This document shows, piece after piece, positions 49,546-60,807 of a stretch of 64,000 bases of DNA; positions within the stretch are counted from its first letter, which is position 1; each line of letters opens with the position of its first letter. Below the pieces are notes generated by a model that made no database searches, was not told the DNA's origin, and saw only the letters and a list, made by a program, of their open reading frames with translations. The DNA comes from Rhizobium sp. NRK18 (GTDB lineage: Bacteria > Pseudomonadota > Alphaproteobacteria > Rhizobiales > Rhizobiaceae), in contig NZ_JANFMV010000001.1 of the NCBI RefSeq assembly GCF_024385575.1, positions 496,001-560,000 on the forward strand, given 5' to 3'. A program made the translations under genes and the position numbers.

Positions 49546-51963
49546 TCAGCTGAGGTAGGTGCGCGCGAGGATGTCGGAAAGCTGTTCCATCTCGCGTTCG
49601 AGGTTGTGGTAGACGGCGGGATTCATGGCTTCCGGCGTCATGACGGCAAGACCGGAATGCAGGCGGACTGCCTCACGATAGAATTCCGACATCTGGCCGT
49701 TGGTGTAGGCGTTCGGCAGCTGCTCGATCTCCGTACGGATCTCGTTGAGCTGGAAGAGGATCGAACGGGGATTCAAGGGATCGAGCGCCAAGAGGTCGGT
49801 GACGGTCAATTGCGCGGTGTTCACGTTGTAACGTCGACGGTGAGTCATGACGTTGTCGCCGATTTCCAGCAGCAGGTCATAGGCCCCGTCCGGGGCGTCC
49901 GGGCCGGACATGTAGCCGAGCAGCCGCGTCATGTGCAGGCCGCGCTCGAGGAAGCGCCCGATCGTCAGGAAGCGCCAGCCGGTGAAGCGGTACATGTTTT
50001 CGTGCACGAGACCCGCGAAGCCGGCAAGCTTGCGCAGGAGAATGGTCATGGCATGCGCCGCGTCGTCGCCCGGCTTGATGTGCTCATGGAACCGTCGTGC
50101 CGTCTTGGCGAGATCGTTGAGCGCCAGCCAGCCGTCGGGCGAGAAGCGGTCGCGAATGTTGCTCGCCGAATAGATGGCATTTTCGATATCGCGGACGAGC
50201 GTATCCGGCACCGGCTCCTTCGTGTCGACGTCAAGCGGTGCCAGATAGTCGGTGATGGCGGCCAGCAGCGCCTGCTCGGGATTGGCGGATTCGGCAAAGC
50301 GCGAATGCCAGGCCCGCAGGATGCGGAGCGTGCCTTCGGCCCGTTCGATGTAACGGCCAAGCCAGAAAAGGTTGTCGGCAGCGCGGCTCGGCAGGCTGCC
50401 CGGCATGTTGCGGGTGAACTTTTCCGCCGCCGGCAGGAGCGTTGTGCGTTCGACCGGATTGTCGGACACGATCCAGACGTCCGCCGCACGGCCACCCGAC
50501 TGCATGGCGATCGCCGACACGTCGTCGGACGAGCCGATCCGGGCAAAGCCGCCGGGCATGATCTGCCAGCCGCTTTCGGTGCGGGCGGCAAAGACGCGAA
50601 GGCTCATCGGCCGTGGAACGAGCTTTCCGTCCACCAGTACAGGCGTCGTCGACAGCTTGACGACTTCCTGGCCGACCAGCTTTGCTCCGTCGGAGGCGAG
50701 CCATTCGGCAATCGAGTCCTGTGCCGTGCTGCGCAGCGACGATCCGAGTACCGACTGGCCGTTGTCGTCGAAGAAGGGGAGGCGGGAATAGGCCGGTCCG
50801 ATCACCATGCCGGAAATGTTGCGGGCCACATGTTCGCGTTCGCTCTTCTGGCCGCACCACCAGGTGGCGATTGACGGAATGGTCAGATCCTCGTTCATCA
50901 GTCGCCGACAGATCGTCGGCATGAAGGCCAGGAAGGCGCGGGTCTCCATGATGCCGGAGCCCAGCGCATTGATGAAACTGATCGAACCGGCCCTGAGCGC
51001 CTGGACGATGCCCGGCGTGCCGATGTGGGAATTCTGGTTGAGCTCCAGCGGGTCGGCGTAGCTCGCGTCGAGACGCCGCCACAACACGCTGACCGGCTTC
51101 AGGCCGGCCACCGTGCGTACCATGACCCGATCGTTGACGACGGCGAGGTCCTCGCCTTCGAGCAGCATGAAGCCGAGATAGCGGGCGATATAGGCGTGCT
51201 CGAAATAGGTGTCGTTTGCCGGTCCCGGCGTCAGGATGCCGATCCGGTCCTCCAGCCCCTGCTTGGAAGCAAGCATGGCATCGCGGAAGGCACCGAAGAA
51301 GGAGGCCAGGCGATGGACATGCGTCTCGGCATAGATATCGGAAAAGGCGCGGGCGGTCGCCACGCGGTTTTCCAGCGCGAAGCCGGCACCGGAGGGGGCC
51401 TGGGTGCGGTCCGCCAGCACCCACCACTTGCCGTCCGGGCCGCGGCCGATCTCGAACGAGACGAAGTGCAGGTAATGGCCGTCACGCGGCTTCACGCCGA
51501 CCAGCGGCCGCAGGAACTCGGGATTGGATGCGATCAGCGACGGCGGCAGATAGCCTTCCTTGACGAGAAGGTTGTCGCCGTAAATGTCGGCGACCATCGC
51601 TTCGAGGAGATCGGCGCGCTGCACGAGCCCGGCCGAAAGCGCCTGCCATTCATGATCGTCGATCAGGACCGGAATGTGGGAGAGCGGCCAGTTGCGTTCG
51701 GAGTGTTCTTTGTCACCATAGGCCCGGAAGAACACGCCGGCTTCCCGGAGATAGCGGTCGGCTCGCGAAAAGCGTTCGGCGAGGTCTTCGGGTGAGAGGC
51801 GTTCCAGAGACTGCAGGAAGCGTTGCCAGACCGGACGGACAGTGCCGAGATTGTCGACCATCTCGTCGGCCACGCCGGGCAGGGCGGCATAGGAAAGCTT
51901 CCTGCTTTTTTCGGCAAGAGGCTTTTTGCGCGCGCTCGTATCTCCCCCCGGCAGGCTCGTCAT
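49546..51963 (-). CDS. Circularly permuted ATP-grasp / alpha-E fusion protein
   Basis: The 805-residue protein has a circularly permuted ATP-grasp-like ligase module (about residues 60-470; NNEP-like segments LADRTQAPSGAGFALENR and NALGSGIMETRAFLAFMP, with WRRLDASYADPLEL) followed by the helical alpha-E domain starting at LPSRAADNLFWLGRYIERAE (about residue 515). This is a full-length version of the two-domain proteins whose genes pair with transglutaminase-like and DUF2126 genes. ATP-grasp folds form amide bonds. Substrates are unknown. It is the second gene of the operon, nine bases after the DUF2126 gene. Confidence 0.88.
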   Translation of the reverse strand: MTSLPGGDTSARKKPLAEKSRKLSYAALPGVADEMVDNLGTVRPVWQRFLQSLERLSPEDLAERFSRADRYLREAGVFFRAYGDKEHSERNWPLSHIPVLIDDHEWQALSAGLVQRADLLEAMVADIYGDNLLVKEGYLPPSLIASNPEFLRPLVGVKPRDGHYLHFVSFEIGRGPDGKWWVLADRTQAPSGAGFALENRVATARAFSDIYAETHVHRLASFFGAFRDAMLASKQGLEDRIGILTPGPANDTYFEHAYIARYLGFMLLEGEDLAVVNDRVMVRTVAGLKPVSVLWRRLDASYADPLELNQNSHIGTPGIVQALRAGSISFINALGSGIMETRAFLAFMPTICRRLMNEDLTIPSIATWWCGQKSEREHVARNISGMVIGPAYSRLPFFDDNGQSVLGSSLRSTAQDSIAEWLASDGAKLVGQEVVKLSTTPVLVDGKLVPRPMSLRVFAARTESGWQIMPGGFARIGSSDDVSAIAMQSGGRAADVWIVSDNPVERTTLLPAAEKFTRNMPGSLPSRAADNLFWLGRYIERAEGTLRILRAWHSRFAESANPEQALLAAITDYLAPLDVDTKEPVPDTLVRDIENAIYSASNIRDRFSPDGWLALNDLAKTARRFHEHIKPGDDAAHAMTILLRKLAGFAGLVHENMYRFTGWRFLTIGRFLERGLHMTRLLGYMSGPDAPDGAYDLLLEIGDNVMTHRRRYNVNTAQLTVTDLLALDPLNPRSILFQLNEIRTEIEQLPNAYTNGQMSEFYREAVRLHSGLAVMTPEAMNPAVYHNLEREMEQLSDILARTYLS

Positions 51964-51972
51964 CTATGTTCT

Positions 51973-54900
51973 CTAAATCCCCACAGGCCTTCTCAGGTCC
52001 AGAGTCAGCGGAAATTCCGGTGAAACCGACTCCGGCATGAGCTGGTAGTACCCAGCGGTATGCCCCCAAGGCTCGAATCGCGCAAGTCTGCGGGCTTCCG
52101 CTTCATTACCATTCACAGGGAAAGTTTCGTAATTGCGCCCGCCCGGATGCGCGACATGGTAGCGGCAGCCGCCCATCGAGCGGTTGGACCAGTTGTCGTA
52201 GATGTCGAAGGTGAGCGGGGTGTTGACCGGCAGCACCGGATGCAGGCCGGAAGCCGGCTGCCATGCCTTGAAGCGGACGCCGGCGACCGAAACGCCCTCG
52301 GTGCCCGTTCTCTTGAGCGGCACGGCCCGACCATTGCAGGCCACCGTGTAGCGGTCCGGGTTGAGTGTTTCGAGGCGGACCTGCAAGCGCTCGACCGAAG
52401 AATCGACATAGCGGACCGTGCCGCCAATTGCTCCCTGTTCGCCCATGACGTGCCATGGCTCCAGCGCCTGGCGCAGTTCCAGTTTCGAGCCCTCGTACTC
52501 GACCTCGCCGCAGAAGGGGAAGCGGAATTCGAGCTGGGCCGCAAACCATTCCGGACGGAAATCAAAGCCGTTCTCGCGGAGATCGGCGAGCACATCGAGG
52601 AAATCCTGCCAGACGTAATGCGGCAGCATGAAGCGGTCATGCAGGGTCGTCCCCCAGCGGGTCAGCTTGCCGCTGGCCGGGTTCTTCCAGAACCGAGCGA
52701 TCAGGGCGCGCACCAGAAGCTGCTGGGCAAGGCTCATGCGGGCATTCGGCGGCATTTCGAAGCCGCGGAATTCGACGAGACCCAGACGGCCGGTCGGGCC
52801 GTCCGGAGAAAACAGCTTGTCGATACAGATTTCGGCGCGGTGGGTGTTGCCGGTGACGTCGATCAGCATGTTGCGGAAGAGGCGGTCGACGAGCCAGGGC
52901 AGTGGCGGCCAGCCTTCGCCGGGCATTGGCACCTGTGACAGCGCAATCTCCAGCTCGTAGAGACTGTCGTGGCGGGCCTCGTCGATGCGCGGTGCCTGGC
53001 TGGTTGGGCCGATGAACAGGCCGGAGAACAGGTAGGAAAGCGACGGATGGCGCTGCCAGTGGAGGACGAGGCTCTTCAACAGATCCGGGCGGCGCAGGAA
53101 CGGGCTGTTGCCCGGATTGTTGCCGCCGACGACGACGTGGTTGCCGCCGCCGGTGCCGGTGTGGCGGCCGTCGATCATGAACTTCTCGGCGCCGAGGCGG
53201 GTCTGGCGGGCCTCTTCGTAGAGCGTCGTCGTGGTCTCGACGCAGTCCTTCCATGAGGAGGCCGGATGGATATTGACTTCGATGACGCCGGGATCGGGTG
53301 CGACGCGGATGACATTGATGCGTTCGTCCTGCGGCGGCGTGTAGCCTTCGATGTGAACCGGCAGGCCGAGTGCTGCTGCGGCGTTTTCGGCGGCCGTGAT
53401 CAGTTCGAGATATTCCTCGATCCAGCTGCACGGCGGCATGAACACGCAGAGCTTGCCGTCCCGCGGCTCGACCGACATCGCGGTGCGCACGGCGCCGCCG
53501 ATCTCGCCGACGGACTGCTCGATACGGTCCTGCATGGCATCGGGATCGGGGACGAAGCTCGCCTCGGGCATCGCCTGACCGGGCGTCTGGAAGCGTTCGG
53601 GCAGCGGGCGGCGGCGGATCGAGGGATCGGCCGGATGGATGTAGGGATACCAGGCCGGGGCGACATAGGGGAGCGATTCCAGCGGCAGACGGTAGCCGAC
53701 CGGGCTGTCGCCGGGAACGAGGAACAGCCGGCCACGGCGAGTGCGCCAGCGCTCGCTGACCCATTTGATGCCGGTCGCCTTGCTGTTCCATGCCTGCACC
53801 GGCAAGACGTAACCGGTCGGTTTCGTCAGGCCACGCTCGAAGACGCGGGCGATACGGCTGCGTTCTTCCGGGTCTTTCAGCTTGGAATTGGACGGATCGA
53901 CATTGTTCGGCAGATTGCCCTCGCGCAGGAGCCATTCGCCGGGATCCTCGAAGGCCGGTACGACCATGGTCGGGTCGATGGCCAGTTCCTGCGAAATCGC
54001 CACCAGAAGGCGTCCGGCGTCCTCATGTGTGACGTCCGATTTCTCGGCCTCCTTGGCGATGAGGTCGGGGTTGTGCCAGACCGGAATGCCGTCCTTGCGC
54101 CAGTAAAGCGAGAAGGTCCAGCGCGGCAGGCTTTCGCCGGGGTACCACTTGCCCTGGCCGTAATGCAGAAAACCGCCGGGGGCGAATTTCTCCTGCAGCC
54201 GCTTGATCAGCTTGTCAGCGAGATCGCGCTTCGTCGGACCGACGGCGGCGGTGTTCCATTCGGCCGACTGGAAGTCGTCGATCGAAACGAAGGTCGGCTC
54301 GCCGCCCATGGTCAGGCGCACGTCCTGCGCCTGCAGGAGATCGTCGACCTGTTCGCCAAGCGCGTTCAGCGCATCCCAGCTTTCATCCGAGAAGGGCTTG
54401 GTGATGCGCGGATGCTCGGCGACGCGACGAACCTGCATGTCGAAGGCGAATTCGGTTTCCGCTTCGCCGTAATAGCCGCCGGAAATGGGCGCAGCGTTGC
54501 GATAATGCGGGGTGGCTGCGAGCGGAATGTGGCTTTCGCCGGTCAAAAGGCCCGAGGTGGGGTCTAGACCGACCCAGCCGGCGCCGGGCAGATACACCTC
54601 GGCCCAGGCGTGCAGGTCGGTGAAATCGACCTCCGTGCCGCTTGGGCCGTCAAGCGCCTTCAGGTCGGGGGCGAGCTGGATCAGATAGCCGGAGACGAAG
54701 CGGGCGGCAAAGCCGAGATGGCGGAGGATCTGGACCAGCAACCAGCTGGTGTCGCGACAGGAACCCTTGGCGGTGGAGAGTGTTTCCTCCGGCTCCTGCA
54801 CGCCAGGCTCCATGCGGATGACATAGCCGATGTCCTGCTGCAGTTTCGCATTCAGCGTCACGATCATGTCGACCGTCACCTGGCCGGGCGTCTTGTCGAT

Positions 54901-55299
54901 GCCCTTCACGTATTTCGCCAGCAGCGGACCGGCGGGTTCGGGCTTGCGATAGATCGAGAGGTCTTCCTCGAGGTCGGCCGGGTATTCGAACGGCCATTTG
55001 GTGGCGTGTTCCTCGACGAAGAAGTCGAACGGATTGTAGACCGTCATGTCGGCGACGAGGTCGACCTCGATCTTGAACTCGGTCACCGGTTCGGGGAAGA
55101 CGTAGCGGGCCAGGTAGTTGCCGTAAGGGTCCTGCTGCAGGTTGACGAAGTGATTTTCCGGCGAAATCTTCAGCGAATGGCTGATGACGCGGGTCTTGGA
55201 ATGAGAGGCCGGCTTGAGGCGGATGATCTGCGGGCCGAGGCGGACGGGCTTGTCATACTTGTAGTGCGTCAGATGATAAATGCTGGCTTGTATGGACAT
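51973..55299 (-). CDS. Transglutaminase-like / DUF2126 putative amidoligase fusion
   Basis: The start at 55299 follows GGAGAGAC. The 1108-residue protein has an N-terminal transglutaminase-like domain (about residues 1-260) with Cys181 in GSCRDTSW, His230 in DLHAWAEV and Asp246 in GLDPTSG, and a C-terminal DUF2126 domain, a family described as putative amidoligase of the glutamine-synthetase-like fold ([38 protein letters not shown]). It is the first and largest gene of the operon. One enzyme could both trim and ligate amide bonds on a peptide or protein. Substrate unknown. Confidence 0.9.
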   Translation of the reverse strand: MSIQASIYHLTHYKYDKPVRLGPQIIRLKPASHSKTRVISHSLKISPENHFVNLQQDPYGNYLARYVFPEPVTEFKIEVDLVADMTVYNPFDFFVEEHATKWPFEYPADLEEDLSIYRKPEPAGPLLAKYVKGIDKTPGQVTVDMIVTLNAKLQQDIGYVIRMEPGVQEPEETLSTAKGSCRDTSWLLVQILRHLGFAARFVSGYLIQLAPDLKALDGPSGTEVDFTDLHAWAEVYLPGAGWVGLDPTSGLLTGESHIPLAATPHYRNAAPISGGYYGEAETEFAFDMQVRRVAEHPRITKPFSDESWDALNALGEQVDDLLQAQDVRLTMGGEPTFVSIDDFQSAEWNTAAVGPTKRDLADKLIKRLQEKFAPGGFLHYGQGKWYPGESLPRWTFSLYWRKDGIPVWHNPDLIAKEAEKSDVTHEDAGRLLVAISQELAIDPTMVVPAFEDPGEWLLREGNLPNNVDPSNSKLKDPEERSRIARVFERGLTKPTGYVLPVQAWNSKATGIKWVSERWRTRRGRLFLVPGDSPVGYRLPLESLPYVAPAWYPYIHPADPSIRRRPLPERFQTPGQAMPEASFVPDPDAMQDRIEQSVGEIGGAVRTAMSVEPRDGKLCVFMPPCSWIEEYLELITAAENAAAALGLPVHIEGYTPPQDERINVIRVAPDPGVIEVNIHPASSWKDCVETTTTLYEEARQTRLGAEKFMIDGRHTGTGGGNHVVVGGNNPGNSPFLRRPDLLKSLVLHWQRHPSLSYLFSGLFIGPTSQAPRIDEARHDSLYELEIALSQVPMPGEGWPPLPWLVDRLFRNMLIDVTGNTHRAEICIDKLFSPDGPTGRLGLVEFRGFEMPPNARMSLAQQLLVRALIARFWKNPASGKLTRWGTTLHDRFMLPHYVWQDFLDVLADLRENGFDFRPEWFAAQLEFRFPFCGEVEYEGSKLELRQALEPWHVMGEQGAIGGTVRYVDSSVERLQVRLETLNPDRYTVACNGRAVPLKRTGTEGVSVAGVRFKAWQPASGLHPVLPVNTPLTFDIYDNWSNRSMGGCRYHVAHPGGRNYETFPVNGNEAEARRLARFEPWGHTAGYYQLMPESVSPEFPLTLDLRRPVGI

Positions 55300-55378
55300 C
55301 GTCTCTCCGGGGCACACTGGAATGCAGGGTGGCGCTTGATTATTCCGAAGGCGATCTTGTGCAATGCAAAGAAATAAA

Positions 55379-55402
55379 GCAAGGCGGAATCTGCCGCCTT
55401 GC
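55379..55402 (-). terminator. Terminator after the ManC-like gene
   Basis: GCAAGGCGG (55379-55387) pairs with CCGCCTTGC (55394-55402); on the minus strand TTTATTTCTTTGC follows. It lies 29 bases after the stop of the mannose-1-phosphate guanylyltransferase gene and insulates the amidoligase operon promoter. Confidence 0.85.
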
Positions 55403-55430
55403 AAGCATTTGTAATGAAAGCGTTATCCGC

Positions 55431-56855
55431 TCAACTGCGGCCGAATTCGTCGGTTATGCGGATAATGTCGTCCTCACCGAGATAAGAGCCGGTCTGTACC
55501 TCGATCAGTTCCAACAGGATCTTGCCGGGATTGGCGAGCCGGTGGACATCGCCTTGCGGAATATAGACGGATTCGTTTTCGCGCAGCATCTGCGTTTTCT
55601 CGCCAACGGTCACCTCCGCGGTGCCCTTGACGACGACCCAGTGCTCGGAGCGGTGATGGTGCTTCTGCAGCGACAGCTTCTTGCCCGGCAGCACGAACAG
55701 CCGCTTGACCTGGAAGCGGTCGCCGTTCAGCACCGACGTGTAACCGCCCCAGGGACGGTAGGAGGTCGGGTGCGTCTTGGTGAGGTTTTCCGTCGCCGAC
55801 GTCGAGGCGAGCAGCTTGACGAGATTGCCGACTTCCTGGCTGCGGTCGAGCGGACCGACATAGACGGCGTCCTCGCTGGCGATCACCGCCATGTTGTCGA
55901 TGCCGTGGACGGCCAGATGGGCGTCGCGGGAGATTACCAGCGAATTCGAGCTGTCGGAAATGGTGGCGTTGCCGATGGCGACGTTGCCGCTCTCGTCCTG
56001 GCCGCCGAGTTTCCAGACCGCATCCCAGCTGCCGAGGTCGGACCAGGCAAACGGCGAGGGCACGACGGCCGCATTGGCGGTCTTTTCCATGACCGCATAG
56101 TCGATGGAGATGTTGGCGGCGCGGGAGAACGGCTCTTCGGCCAGTCGGGTGAAGTCGAGATCGCCGGCAGCCTCGGCAACCGCCTGGCTGACAGCCTCGA
56201 ACATGCCGGGCTCCAGACGCTGCAGCTCGTCCAGAAAAGCGGACGCGGCAAACATGAACATGCCCGAGTTCCAGTAGAAGCCGCCCTGGGCAAGCATTTC
56301 GCGGGCCTTGTCCTCTTCCGGCTTTTCGACGAAGCGCTTTACGGTGTTGGCGCCTTCGAAGATCTCGTCACCGGTTTCGATGTAGCCGTAGCCGGTTGCC
56401 GGCTCGGTGGGCTCGATGCCGAAGGTGACGAGCTTGCCGCTAGCGGCTGCGCGGGCCGCGGTTTCAAGGCAGCCGCGATAGGTCGCGTCGTTGGAAATCT
56501 CGTGGTCGGACGCGAGCACCTGCACGAGGCAGCCGGCGCCGTAGTGTTTTTGGGCGATCATCGTCGCGGCGGCGACGGCGGGGGCGGTGTTGCGCGCAAC
56601 CGGCTCCAGCACGATGGCGGCCAAGGTCACGTCCATTTCGCGGGCCTGTTCGGCGACCAGGAAGCGGAAATCCTCGTTGGTGACGACGATCGGCGGTTCG
56701 AACAGGTTGGCATCGGAGACCCGGTCGAGCGTGTTCTGGAAGAGCGTCCGGTCACCGATGAACTCGATGAACTGTTTCGGTGCCTGTGCGCGGGAGAGCG
56801 GCCAAAGGCGCGTTCCCTTTCCGCCAGCCAGGATGACCGGGACGATTTTCTCCAT
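55431..56855 (-). CDS. Mannose-1-phosphate guanylyltransferase / mannose-6-phosphate isomerase
   Basis: The 474-residue bifunctional enzyme begins MEKIVPVILAGGKGTRLWPL with the nucleotidyltransferase loop, has FVEKPEEDKAREML and ends in a cupin isomerase domain with RPWGGY, FVLPGKKLSLQKHHHRSEHWVVV (broken) and VYIPQGDVHRLANPG. It makes GDP-mannose for exopolysaccharide or LPS. It belongs to the ManC/CpsB/NoeJ group; the exact name is open. AGGAG precedes the ATG. It stands alone; no glycosyltransferase gene is adjacent. Confidence 0.92.
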   Translation of the reverse strand: MEKIVPVILAGGKGTRLWPLSRAQAPKQFIEFIGDRTLFQNTLDRVSDANLFEPPIVVTNEDFRFLVAEQAREMDVTLAAIVLEPVARNTAPAVAAATMIAQKHYGAGCLVQVLASDHEISNDATYRGCLETAARAAASGKLVTFGIEPTEPATGYGYIETGDEIFEGANTVKRFVEKPEEDKAREMLAQGGFYWNSGMFMFAASAFLDELQRLEPGMFEAVSQAVAEAAGDLDFTRLAEEPFSRAANISIDYAVMEKTANAAVVPSPFAWSDLGSWDAVWKLGGQDESGNVAIGNATISDSSNSLVISRDAHLAVHGIDNMAVIASEDAVYVGPLDRSQEVGNLVKLLASTSATENLTKTHPTSYRPWGGYTSVLNGDRFQVKRLFVLPGKKLSLQKHHHRSEHWVVVKGTAEVTVGEKTQMLRENESVYIPQGDVHRLANPGKILLELIEVQTGSYLGEDDIIRITDEFGRS

Positions 56856-57200
56856 TCTTCAATCTCCTTGTTCTCGTTTACGGCGTCGCCACGCGCATTT
56901 CTACAGTCTGGAACGTCTTGTGCTCACTATGGTTGCGGAGTGACATTTTAACGAACGCAGCAATCATGCATTTGTTTCTTTGTCCCGTCGCTTCAGAACG
57001 CGCCGCGCCCAGCAGTGATGTTCGGCAGGACATGTGTCACGCGATCTGACAGCCCGGATTTGGACGCGGAATAAATCCGCCAGGGGCGAGAGGTGTGTGC
57101 TTTGCAGCAGGCAGTCTTCTCGCACATCTCCCTGAAAAGTGCAATTTTCCGGGATATCTACCTCCGGCAACAGGCATGTCGATGGCTCAATTCGCACGGT
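56856..57200. other. Intergenic region between the ManC-like and pcaQ genes
   Basis: No gene or RNA gene is recognised in these 345 bases. The left end contains the ribosome site and presumably the promoter of the ManC-like gene (minus strand). A small stem GCGGA/TCCGC occurs at 57066-57080; its role is unknown. Confidence 0.4.
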
Positions 57201-58133
57201 TCATCGGACGGAGGTAACGGCAACGCTTCGGGCTGCTTCGCGGATGGTCTGGGTCAGCATGGAGAGCGGCAGGGAAGGGGATGTGTCGGTGCGCATGGTC
57301 AGACCCACCGGTCCTGTGGTCTCGCTGGTGTCGATCGGCAGCGCCGACAGGAAACCGTCGGCGATGTCGCCGGCTACGACCCCTTCGGAGATGATCCAGA
57401 TCGCATCGGACGAGCGCACGAAGGCCCGGCCGAAGGCATCGGAGACCGTCTCGATCTGCTGTGGGATGCGGCCGACGCCGTTGGCGATCAGGAAGCTTTC
57501 GACGAAGGGGCGGATGACGGAGCCCTGTGTCGGCATCAGCACCGGATGATCGGCAAGCCCGTCGAACGGCGAGCGCAGCGACCGCATCAGCGGATGGTCA
57601 TGGCGGACGACGAACAGGACCTTTTCGGAGTAGAGATGCTCGAAGAAGAAGCCCTGCATCTTTTCCGGTGCCGCCAGCCGGCCGACGACCAGATCGAGGT
57701 CACCGACGCGCAACTGTTCAAGGAGCACGGCGTTTTCGCCGGTCACCACCTTCACGTGACTGCCGGTGTCTTCGTTGAGGAAAAGCGATATGGCGGCCGG
57801 CATGATCCGGCTGGAGACGGTCGGCAGCGCGCCGATCCGGATCGGCGGTCCGCCGCCGGCCCTCTCCTGGGAGACGGAATCGATCCCCTGGCGCAACGCC
57901 GTCAGCGCCGCACCGGCATGCCGCAGGAAAACCTCGCCATATCTTGTCAGGCGAATGCCGCGGCCGTCGCGTTCCAGAACGGCGACGCCGAGAATGTCTT
58001 CGAGCTCGCGGATGGTCTTCGTCACTGCCGGCTGGCTGACGTTCAGGAGTCCGGCGGCCTTCATCACGCTTTTCTGGCGGGCAACCTCGACAAAGGTCTG
58101 CAGGTGACGGAATTTTACGCGCGGATCGGCCAT
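57201..58133 (-). CDS. pcaQ: LysR family regulator PcaQ
   Basis: ATG at 58133 gives MADPRVKFRHLQTFVEVARQK-like start matching the PcaQ family (an ATG at 58139 is also possible). The 310-residue protein has the LysR HTH SVMKAAGLLNVSQPAVTKTI (residues about 22-41) and an effector domain with the subgroup motif GALPTVSSRIMP. PcaQ activates pcaDCHGB in response to beta-carboxy-muconate intermediates in related rhizobia. It is divergent from pcaD with a perfect PcaQ-type box between them, starting five bases from its ATG, which also suggests autoregulation. Confidence 0.92.
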   Translation of the reverse strand: MADPRVKFRHLQTFVEVARQKSVMKAAGLLNVSQPAVTKTIRELEDILGVAVLERDGRGIRLTRYGEVFLRHAGAALTALRQGIDSVSQERAGGGPPIRIGALPTVSSRIMPAAISLFLNEDTGSHVKVVTGENAVLLEQLRVGDLDLVVGRLAAPEKMQGFFFEHLYSEKVLFVVRHDHPLMRSLRSPFDGLADHPVLMPTQGSVIRPFVESFLIANGVGRIPQQIETVSDAFGRAFVRSSDAIWIISEGVVAGDIADGFLSALPIDTSETTGPVGLTMRTDTSPSLPLSMLTQTIREAARSVAVTSVR

Positions 58134-58137
58134 AATC

Positions 58138-58153
58138 ATAACCTATTGGTTAT
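58138..58153. promoter_or_regulatory. PcaQ box between pcaQ and pcaD
   Basis: ATAACC-TATT-GGTTAT is a perfect inverted repeat with 6-base arms and 4-base spacer. It matches the ATAACC-N4-GGTTA-type site described for PcaQ in Ensifer. It lies 71 bases before the pcaD GTG and next to the pcaQ start. Its T-N11-A-like structure fits LysR regulators. Confidence 0.85.
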
Positions 58154-58224
58154 TTTATTGGCGCCAAATATCATTTTACTTAACCAATTTGAAGATGCAA
58201 TCTTCGCCGCAGGAGGAAACAGAC

Positions 58225-59029
58225 GTGCAATTTGCAAAGCTCAACGGCATCACGCTCCATTATCGCGTTATCGGCTCGCCCACGGAGAAGCCGGTCATCG
58301 TCTTTTCCAATTCGCTTGGCACCGACTTTCGGATCTGGGACGATGTGGTCGACCTCCTGAAGAGCGACTACGCGATCGTGACCTACGACAAGCGCGGTCA
58401 TGGCCTCTCCGATTGCGGTACCGCGCCGCACCGGATCGAGGATCATGTCGCCGACCTTGCGGCGCTTCTCGATCATCTCGCGCTGAAGAACGTCATCCTC
58501 TGTGGCCTGTCGGTCGGTGGTCTCATCGCCCAGGGTCTTGTCGCCAGCCGCCCCGAGCTCGTCGGCAAGCTGATCCTGTCCGATACCGCCCACAAGATCG
58601 GCACGGCAGAAAGCTGGAACACCCGCATCGACGCTATTGCCAGAAGCGGGCTCGCAAGCATTCTCGATCCGGTCATGGAGCGCTGGTTCACGCCGGCCTT
58701 CCGGTCTCCGGCAAACGCCGCCTACCAGATCTACTGCAACATGTTCACCCGTCAGCCGGCGGACGGTTATGCCGCAACCTGCGCGGCCATTCGCGACGCG
58801 GATTTCACGCGGTCGACCGCAAAGATTTCGCTGCCGACGCTCGTCATCGTGGGTGACCAGGATGGCTCGACGCCGCCGGATCTCGTCCGCTCGACGGCAG
58901 ACATGATCGCCGGTTCCCGGTTCGAGGTGATTGCCGGCGCCGGCCATCTTCCCTGCATCGAACAACCCCGAGCCTTTGTCGCGCTTGTCCGCGACTTTCT
59001 CGGCTCCCACTACCTAGAAGGAATTGTCC

Positions 59030-59037
<8 letters not shown>
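58225..59037 (+). CDS. pcaD: 3-oxoadipate enol-lactonase
   Basis: The start is taken as GTG at 58225, preceded by AGGAGG at a good distance, rather than the earlier ATG at 58189, which lacks a ribosome site. The 270-residue alpha/beta-hydrolase has nucleophile Ser96 in CGLSVGGL and later Asp and His in VGDQDGSTPP and GAGHLPCIE. It hydrolyses 3-oxoadipate enol-lactone to 3-oxoadipate. First gene of pcaDCHGB; its 3' end overlaps pcaC by eight bases. Confidence 0.93.
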
Positions 59038-60188
<1,151 letters not shown>

Positions 60189-60189
60189 C

Positions 60190-60807
60190 ATGGTGCAGTC
60201 GCTTGGCTATCTGAAGGAATCGCCGTCGCAGACGGCCGGACCCTATGTCCATATCGGGTGTACGCCGAACTTCACCGGCATTCACGGCATCTTCGAAACC
60301 GATCTCGGCGCCGGACCGCTCGTCAACGACAAGACGCGCGGCGAGCGGATCACCATTCGTGGCCGGGTGATCGACGGGTCCGGCACGCCGCTTCGCGATG
60401 CAATGATCGAGATCTGGCAGGCGGACGCCGAGGGGCTCTACAATTCGCCCTCGGAAACGCGCGGGACGGCCGATGCCAACTTTTCCGGCTGGGGCCGCTG
60501 CCCCGCGGATATGACAACCGGCGAGTTCGTCTTCGAAACCATCAAGCCGGGCAAGGTGCCTTTCAATGACGGCCGGCCGATGGCTCCGCACGTCACGCTG
60601 TGGATCGTCGCGCGCGGCATTAATATCGGCCTTCAGACCCGCATGTATTTTTCGGACGAGGAAGAGGCCAATGCCGCCGATCCGATCCTGAGCAGGATCG
60701 AGCACAAGGTGCGCATTCCCACTTTGATCGGTAGGCGGGAAGGCGATACAGTGACGTTCGACATCCATCTCCAGGGCGAAAACGAAACCATCTTCTTCGA
60801 CATATGA
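60190..60807 (+). CDS. pcaG: Protocatechuate 3,4-dioxygenase alpha subunit
   Basis: The 205-residue protein has the alpha-subunit pattern SPSQTAGPYVHIG near the N-terminus, IEIWQADAEGLYNSP in the middle and APHVTLWIVARGINIGL late; the iron tyrosines and histidines of the beta subunit are absent, as expected. It builds the shared active-site wall of the alpha-beta protomer. It begins one base after pcaH and ends four bases inside pcaB (ATGA). Confidence 0.94.
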   Translation: MVQSLGYLKESPSQTAGPYVHIGCTPNFTGIHGIFETDLGAGPLVNDKTRGERITIRGRVIDGSGTPLRDAMIEIWQADAEGLYNSPSETRGTADANFSGWGRCPADMTTGEFVFETIKPGKVPFNDGRPMAPHVTLWIVARGINIGLQTRMYFSDEEEANAADPILSRIEHKVRIPTLIGRREGDTVTFDIHLQGENETIFFDI

